The notes under the pieces: model-generated
Seen by the model: the letters and a program-made list of their open reading frames with translations, nothing else
Told to the model about the DNA's origin: nothing
Databases searched by the model: none
Part shown: piece after piece, positions 58,171 through 64,000 of the stretch
Numbering within the stretch: the first letter of the stretch is position 1
How the letters are laid out: each line of letters opens with the position of its first letter
Origin: Meira nashicola
Lineage: Eukaryota > Basidiomycota > Exobasidiomycetes > Exobasidiales > Brachybasidiaceae
DNA: 64,000 bases
Direction of reading: 5' to 3'
Assembly (NCBI GenBank): GCA_001600355.1
Contig: BCJU01000001.1
Span: 765,178-829,177, forward strand
Made by a program: the position numbers and the translations under genes

Positions 58171-61100
58171 CCAGAACTTGTTATGAGACCATCTTCAACA
58201 TCAAAACAACTGAATTTTCAAGATTATTCAGATGTTCTGCCAAAACCTGGACAAAGTCAAGATGCACAAGCTGCTTTGGATAAATTGGACAGATTAGAGA
58301 AGATTAAAGCACAAAAACGTAAATGGCCTATGCTAACAAGCAAACAAACAACACAATCGAAAAAGGAAGAAGAGGATGATGATTCAATAACATCTTCTCT
58401 AAATTTGTACGGAGAAGTGCGCATGGCAATCAGTAGTATGCCTGGTTTCACTGGTTTCACAAAAGCACGTCAAGCGTTTGATTCTTCCGATCGACCTGAT
58501 TCAGCTCATCCAGGAAATACGATAGGCGATGATTCTTTTTCCAATCGTGGTAGCTTGCAGTTTCGATTTGGAACGCAACGAAGAAAATCAACAGTACCTT
58601 CTCCTGCGCCGGAATCACTACAAAGTACTGCCGATCAAAATCTCATCAATGCTCAGACGGACGCAGTTCCCAATTTGCCATTAAGTTCTATTGAACCTGT
58701 AAAGAGCATGCCATCATCGAAATCAGCTGCTGGTACAAATTTGGATTTAATGCCTTTGAAAGAAGAACGAAAGATTGAAGAAGCAACTGACGTTCTTACA
58801 GCAGATACGATTCCAACGATCAAACCTAGTCCACAACTCATTAAACCGAAACCCGAACGACCAAGATTGATGATTCAATCTCCTACTGTGACGGGCACAG
58901 ATGTGATGCAATCACCTGAAAATATTGTACCTCAACAAAATGCATTGACTGAATTCCTACAAAGGGATCGCGATCAGCATTCACGCTCTCCTCTCAGAGG
59001 AATTGCAAACAGATCTCCTTCAAATGCTAATCATACTCCATCTCCTGGACCATGTGATGCAGATGCAGTAAAAGCTGCAGATCAAGCACGCAAGGACCTT
59101 TCTAGACCATCAATGTTCGATGAAGCAATTTTGGATGATTTAGCAACTAGTGTAGGATCACCTTCCAGTATTGGGTCAGGGTCAGAAAGTGGTAAATCTG
59201 ACTTATTATCTGAAGGAGAAACGGAAGATCAAATTCGATCCTTAAGCTTGGAACACGGAGAAGAATTGACGAGAAAGCAAAAGAAGAAGATTTTACGCAA
59301 TCTTAGAAGAGAGAGACGCAAACAAATCGCAAGAGGAGGAGGAGGCGTGATTGAAGACAACAATGCAGGAGATGGTGAATTGCGTCCGGCAGCTATTATC
59401 TCAAAGAGACACAAGCGAACCGCATCACTTACAAACCACATCTCTACCGGATTGCACTATGCTTCCAGTCAAAGTAGGAATCGAAGAGCGATGGAAAAGT
59501 ATTCACCTCATCCATCTAGACCTCCATCTGCAAAACCATTTTCTAACAATCCAAGTTTGACGATGAGTCAAATGGGTACACCTCCTTTTGGACCTACCCA
59601 AATGAACGGCAATATTTCAAGATCATCTACGCCTGCCAATGCTCTTGGAAGCGAGAGAAGCTCAATGAGCAATGAAGATGTGAACAAAGATGCATCAGGT
59701 TTGGATAGCAGACCTACTAGCGTTCGCAATGGAATACACTCGCCCGACGAAAGTACAGAAGATGATGTTCAAAAATCATTTGACTATTCACGCAATCTCT
59801 TGAAACGATGGGGAACAAATAATTCCACAACACCCACTTTGATGCCATCCGGGTCGATCAAAGGGCCTTCTTTTAAAAGTAGATTTTTGTCTCTTCGACG
59901 TGGTGCACGTCATCAACCTTCTGATGTGATGGAAGAAGATCCAGACAATACACCACAACAAGAACAAGATGCAGAGAAAGAATTGGATAAAGCTTTGGGA
60001 AAGTTGGTAGCAGAAGAAGCTCCAGAAGAATTAGGAGAACAATTTGAATATGATGTCTTGTACGAAAATCAGCGTGGGATGTTATTCTTTGGTATTCCAA
60101 AATTCAGTTCAAAGACACTCTTTCAATGGGATCCTGCACCATGGACAAATTCACGTAATAAGAATTCGGCTTATAACGTCGTCAATGCACAATTGCCAAA
60201 CCCTTCGTGGGAATGGGTTCATCCGGAATGGATGATCGATATGAGCGGAGATGTGGATGAATCAGGTTGGCAATACAGTTATAACTTTGGTAGATTCAAT
60301 GTCAATATTTTCAATCGACCTGCACAAATCGTTCCTAGAGCCAATGCTGAAGGTAATGCAGCAACAAATGAACGTTTCGAGAGAACAATCCAAGAGATGG
60401 AAAAAGGAGGAAATAATCGAGAAGATCATGGATTCGAAGCCTTGAAACGATCTGCTATCACACGTCAAGCGAAATGGAGTGGAATTCCTACGCAAAATAC
60501 GTATGTTCGTAGAAGACGTTGGATACGCTTAAGAAGGCGTAGACCGATTGATGTCGTACAAAATGCTTCTCAAACACCAAAAGTCGGAACACCGATGGGC
60601 ATGTCTAAAGCATCAAATGATTGGTCTCAGTTGGTCAAATCAGAAACTACAAGCAGTCAAGGATTGGACAAAATAGCAAAAGTTGAGAATGGTGGCGCTT
60701 CACCTGTGATTAAAGAAGTTGTTGAAGATGATTCTCTATCCAACTTTGAAGAAGGATCAAGTGCTTCTTCTTCTTCTTTATCAAGTTCATCGGAAATGGA
60801 AGATGCTAATTTGCAAGGAGAATCAGCGTTCTATGCTAGACGAACGACTGGAGACTTGAAAAGTGGTTCAGATCCAACTGAAGTACGTGCAACAAAGGAA
60901 CATTTACGACGTAAGCGACATGCAAAAGAATTCACTGGCACAATTAGAGAATTAAAAAGTTTATTACCATCAATCTTGGATCGAAGAGGAGGCAGGTCAC
61001 ATCGATCTTTGAACACTTCCAGCAAAACGGCAAATGATCGTCAAAAGGCATTATGGTTAATGGAAATTGATGCACGTAATCCTTTTATCAGTTGGTCATT

Positions 61101-62181
61101 TGTGAAGAGAAGATTAGAAGATGATGATTTAGCGTTTGCATCTACATCCTTACGTGCACGTGAAAGAAGATATGCTCAAAAACAGATTGAAAAGCGAGCT
61201 CGTAATGAACGAAGGAAATCTTCTACGATTAGTATTGCGTCTGGACCGATTTGGGAGCAATTTGAATTGACAAGGGATGCACTGATCGAGATAAATTTCC
61301 GTAGAGTCTGTCGTGTTCTGAAAGCATGCAAACTGGATAGACAAAAGATTCAACTTTGGAAAGTTTGGTTGAACGTTGATCCTTTAAATACGCAAATTGA
61401 ACCTAGCAGAAATGAAGATTTGATCGAATTAGGATTAGCAGCAAGTTCAGCAGCAGCAAGTGAAAGTTTAATTCGTGCAAAAGAAGAATTAGCAAAACTA
61501 GCCAAAACACGATGGAGATCTGCCTTCACACAAGCAGATGCTGTTGATGTTTGGGATGTGATTGAACGTAGATTAGATAGACTTTTGCTTACTTTTGAAT
61601 ATCAACATGGACGAGCGCAATTCTTACGAATGTTACTCACTATTCATGCTTCTTCTCATCCAAATCATCGATTTAAACCTGGTCAATTTAAGGTTGGAGG
61701 AAGTATTGTACCGGGAAGTGAACCTGCGGTTGAACCTGATGCGCCGGCTGTCTTATCACCTACTGGTGGAACGAGTGTAGCAGGAGATGAATGGAGGATC
61801 GCACGTGTTCCAAGATTAGAATTTTGGTCTGATTTGATCGATTGTGCTCGTGGATTGGTTGGATCTGGATCAGTAACAACAAGTTCAAGCACTAATAGTA
61901 AGGAAATGATTCAATTTTTACAATTACCAGCACATAAACAACATGACGTTCTTGTTCAAACCAGAAGTTCAGTTTTCAAGAATAAAATTCATTCTCAAAC
62001 AGCAGAAGATCATCAACCCCATATGGAAGAGAGTCTGGTAAATACAACATTTGTAGCTGATTCAGAGAGAAGGTCTCCCATGATCGATAGTGATATCAAT
62101 GTCGCTTCTCCGCCTATCGCACATGATCGAACGGATTCCGAAGTCGTACGTAGACTTGCACAAGCTATTGGGGAGGATTGA
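57883..62181 (+). CDS. Large protein with dysferlin (DysF/Pex24p) domain, Mug65-like
   Basis: 1432 aa, intronless. The N-terminal 700 residues are disordered, with a pure 21-Gln run (residues 76-96), Pro/Ser-rich phosphosite-like sequence and a basic patch, RKQKKKILRNLRRERRKQIA. The DysF domain starts at about 722: EYDVLYENQRGMLFFGIPKF, DPAPWTNSRNKNSAYNV, WEWVHPEWMIDMSGDVDESG, WQYSYNFGRF. It closes with YVRRRRWIRLRRRRP at about 873-887. A helical region, LDRLLLTFEYQHGRAQFLRM, lies near the end. In fungi DysF proteins act at peroxisome membranes (Pex30/Pex24 group) or in spore-membrane formation (Spo73, Mug65). The size and domain place suggest the Mug65 branch, an inference. Confidence 0.85.
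58108..58170 (+). repeat. Pure (CAA)21 microsatellite inside a coding region
   Basis: Sixty-three bases of uninterrupted CAA encode 21 glutamines in the dysferlin-domain protein. No CAG interruptions are present, so length variation between strains by slippage is likely. Confidence 0.97.
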
Positions 62182-62270
62182 GCGATTGCAAACATATACC
62201 ATTATTTTCATTTGTACAATAAAAGTTTCTATTCATACATTTCATCATTTCAATATATAGATAAATGAAC

Positions 62271-62457
62271 ATCGTGTGACTCAAAAAGATTATTCAGATA
62301 ACCACCCGTGTGGTGTATTGATGTCTAATAATTTTAGTGAAAAACAAGAAATAAAAATGTCAAGGAATGTGTCGTGATGTTGTTGGCGAATAGCATTACG
62401 TGTATATTAAGGTACATTAATAATTTTTATATTTCTCGCCTTCATTTGAAATAACGT
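62271..62457 (+). repeat. Left arm of an imperfect inverted repeat of about 190 bp
   Basis: Starts atcgtgtgact and ends ataacgt, seven bases before the peptide-gene stop. It aligns along its whole length, with small gaps, to the reverse complement of 63012-63209. Best shared blocks are ccgtgtggtgta, aatgtgtc, gaatagca and ttatatttctcgcctt. By eye the identity is about 70-80%. The spacer between the arms is about 550 bp and contains the peptide gene. Confidence 0.8.
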
Positions 62458-62463
62458 CTTTTC

Positions 62464-62743
62464 TTAACAATCCCCATTGTTACTTGGCTCTGGACTTCGA
62501 AGATGTAATGGAATTAAAGCTGGATCACGCTTCCAATAAATTGGGCTATTAGCCGGATCACGTCTGATGTTAACCATATTAGGGATCTATTTGGGTCAAA
62601 TCACAAAAAAGATAGTGAGTAGATTATTAACCTTGGCCTATGATCAACACTTTTTTACTAACCTTTGATAAAACCAAAGAAGCGTCAATTATAATGACCA
62701 TGATGAAAATAAGTGGTAATGCAGTGATTGAGAATGATTTCAT
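62464..62743 (-). CDS. Kex2-processed secreted peptide precursor 1, two exons
   Basis: Exon 1 is 62743-62663 and exon 2 is 62586-62464. The 76-bp intron begins GTTAGT, ends AATAG and is phase 0. The product is 67 aa. Exon 1 is exactly a signal peptide (MKSFSITALPLIFIMVIIID, then ASLVLSK). Exon 2 carries dibasic sites: after NIRR comes DPANSPIYW, after KR comes DPALIPLHLR, then SPEPSNNGDC to the end. Kex2 in the Golgi should cut after RR and KR, and each freed peptide starts Asp-Pro, a dipeptidyl-aminopeptidase type of start. There is a single terminal Cys. This resembles fungal Kex2-processed repeat peptides, including signalling peptides and RiPP precursors. It has no CaaX end, so it is not a typical basidiomycete pheromone. 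Confidence 0.65.
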
Positions 62744-63673
62744 GTTGGCAACTTTGAAGAAAACAAATTATTTTGTGGGTTGATTGATGAGAATAAAATA
62801 ACACAGAAGCAAACTTTGGCAGCTTTTAACACTTTTTCAATCGTTATGTTCGTGCAATTCTTCTAATCAATCCTCGGCTTATCTTCAAAATATCCCGCGG
62901 GTGATCTATCCTAGCGGCCACTATTATCATCATCATCAGAATAAGGCGGAGGCCGTTGCATGGATAATTAATTTTCTCTCACAATTAATGGATTAAGAGC
63001 AAAATATAATAACGTAATTTGAAATAAAGGCGAGAAATATAATAATTACTAATGTCTTTTGACATATATGTAGTGCTATTCTCATGATCATCACATGACA
63101 CATTGTTGGCATTTTTAATTTTCGTTTCTACAAATTGATTATGTTAAATCATTAAGCGTCACTACACCACACGGATGCTTATCTCAATCAAGTGTTTTAG
63201 TCACACGATTTTGAAATTAAGAATTTAGCTAATAAAAGTGTAAAGTCGTCATTCCGGACGGTCTTCAGCCTTTTCGCACGGAACCGTTTTTTGAAAGTTA
63301 TCACAATGCAAAAGAATTTTAGTTGGTGAAATTGAATTTATGCGACTAATAGGCTAAATTGCACATAAATCAAGTCTTACTCACGATCGATGGGTCTAGT
63401 GCAAAACAAGTTCTAGCCTTTCCATCACTTCCCCGCTGATCGAGAAAAGTGATGAGAACTTCTTGGCGAAGTTGTATTTTCGCTTGGCAGTCTTAAGATA
63501 TTTTTTTCAGAACACAGCTCGATGAAAAGGTGTAAAGACGACACATTTTTTGGCATAATCTTCCCATTTAAGACATCAAGAATTCACTTCTTATTCTCTT
63601 GTCATCAATACAACTTTCAATATAAAATCAAGAAAACCTTCTCACTTTTCTTTTTTCAAACCAAATTATTACG
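62744..63673. other. Divergent region between the two peptide genes
   Basis: 930 bp, AT-rich, containing the right arm of the inverted repeat. Two tiny minus-strand ORFs (62993-63112 and 62911-62961) are described under rejected items. No other gene was supported. Confidence 0.5.
63012..63209 (-). repeat. Right arm of the imperfect inverted repeat
   Basis: Reverse-complement partner of 62271-62457. Its outer end on the plus strand is gtcacacgat and its inner end acgtaattt. It lies 270-465 bp upstream of the peptide-1 start codon. No clear target-site duplication was found outside the arms. Confidence 0.8.
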
Positions 63674-63950
63674 ATGAAGACTATTATCTTTCAACTTATG
63701 ACCGTCTTGGTATTCTTTGTGATCGCTTCAACATCTTTTGCTAAGGTAAGTCTAAAGGATTATATAATAAAAAATTAAACATTCTTATTCACTCTTCTCT
63801 CTTTTTTGTGTCAAACAGGAAATTGAAGAAGTGAATAAAGTGGAACGTGAAATGATCACAAGTCAAAATATCGTTGTCAAACGTGAACAAAGCGATTATC
63901 GTCCTCCATACGTAAAGCGTGACAGCCCGCCTTGCTTTGATTACTGCTGA
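63674..63950 (+). CDS. Kex2-processed secreted peptide precursor 2, two exons
   Basis: Exons 63674-63745 and 63819-63950. The 73-bp intron begins GTAAGT, ends ACAG and is phase 0. The product is 67 aa, the same length as precursor 1. Exon 1 is a signal peptide ending STSFAK. Exon 2 has an acidic leader (EIEEVNKVEREMITSQNIVV), then KR, then EQSDYRPPYV, then KR, and last DSPPCFDYC before the stop. The last peptide has two cysteines three residues apart and could form a small disulfide ring. Intron place, size, dibasic layout and the proline-rich acidic-start peptides match precursor 1, so the two are probably diverged paralogues. The window ends 50 bp further on, so more copies may follow. Confidence 0.7.
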
Positions 63951-64000
63951 ATGATCAACAACAATAACGCACAAGAAGAGCAATCATGTCAACCTTTTTC

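Noticed and set aside
62911..62961. 16-residue minus-strand ORF, MQRPPPYSDDDDNSGR, upstream of peptide gene 1
   Set aside because: It looks coding by composition but is too short. It could be an upstream ORF in the peptide-1 leader; no splice model ties it to a signal peptide.
62993..63112. 39-codon minus-strand ORF inside the right repeat arm that looks like a signal peptide, a possible third peptide gene
   Set aside because: The equivalent frame is not kept in the left arm, and no good donor and acceptor link it to a peptide-like second exon.
62464..63950. Peptide genes as lipopeptide mating pheromones
   Set aside because: Basidiomycete pheromone precursors lack a signal peptide and end in CaaX. 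These have signal peptides and end in NNGDC and CFDYC.
1..64000. tRNA, 5S rRNA, U6, SRP RNA, centromere or telomere repeats
   Set aside because: Reading for B-box-like GGTTCGA sequences and known RNA cores gave no complete candidate. A covariance-model scan would be decisive.

Overview
This is nuclear DNA of an intron-poor, AT-rich fungus, most likely a basidiomycete. My best guess is Ustilaginomycotina/Exobasidiomycetes, but the window does not settle the lineage. The support is short spliceosomal introns (64-84 bp in most genes, GTNNGT donors, TACTAAC/CTGAC-like branch sites, AG acceptors), yeast-type housekeeping genes (Cdc8-sized tropomyosin, Doa10, Yvc1, SUR7/PalI, Ifa38, Gyp1, Slt11) and large Zn2Cys6 regulators. 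No rRNA, tRNA, CRISPR or intact transposon was recognised.

Layout. 0-7 kb: an ER/secretory protein with a C-terminal anchor, a small spliced basic protein, a Zn2Cys6 transcription factor and a small secreted protein with a nuclear-localisation-like tail. 7-14 kb: a second, unusual regulator with two Zn2Cys6 clusters, a spliced secreted beta-rich protein and a METTL7-like methyltransferase. 14-20 kb: SUR7/PalI protein, ribosomal stalk protein P1, a four-helix membrane protein, splicing factor Slt11 and a METTL13/EEF1AKMT4-like methyltransferase. 20-31 kb: a large RRM-RRM-PUF RNA-binding protein, ketoacyl-CoA reductase, an L-type lectin cargo receptor and tropomyosin. 31-44 kb: a MUS81-like protein that stops before the nuclease domain, Doa10, Gyp1 RabGAP, an AT-hook protein and RFC3. 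44-57 kb: MET22/HAL2, glycine cleavage H protein, a single-pass Tyr/Gly-rich membrane protein, LSM4, a coiled-coil membrane protein, a Yvc1-type TRP channel and complex I NDUFS4. 57-64 kb: an orphan membrane-anchored protein, a large dysferlin-domain protein and two tiny spliced genes for secreted, Kex2-processed peptides.

Most of the window is ordinary housekeeping DNA in divergent and convergent pairs, with no operon logic. The accessory part is the right end. Two genes that both encode 67-residue precursors (signal peptide, a phase-0 intron right after the signal peptide, then dibasic-flanked short peptides) lie about 0.9 kb apart in divergent orientation. One of them sits between two arms of an imperfect inverted repeat of about 190 bp. 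Both peptide genes need splicing, so simple ORF calling misses them. Other points of interest are the twin zinc clusters, the nuclease-less MUS81, two genes whose first coding exon is only the ATG, and MluI-box/E2F-like promoter motifs at RFC3 and at MUS81/DOA10.
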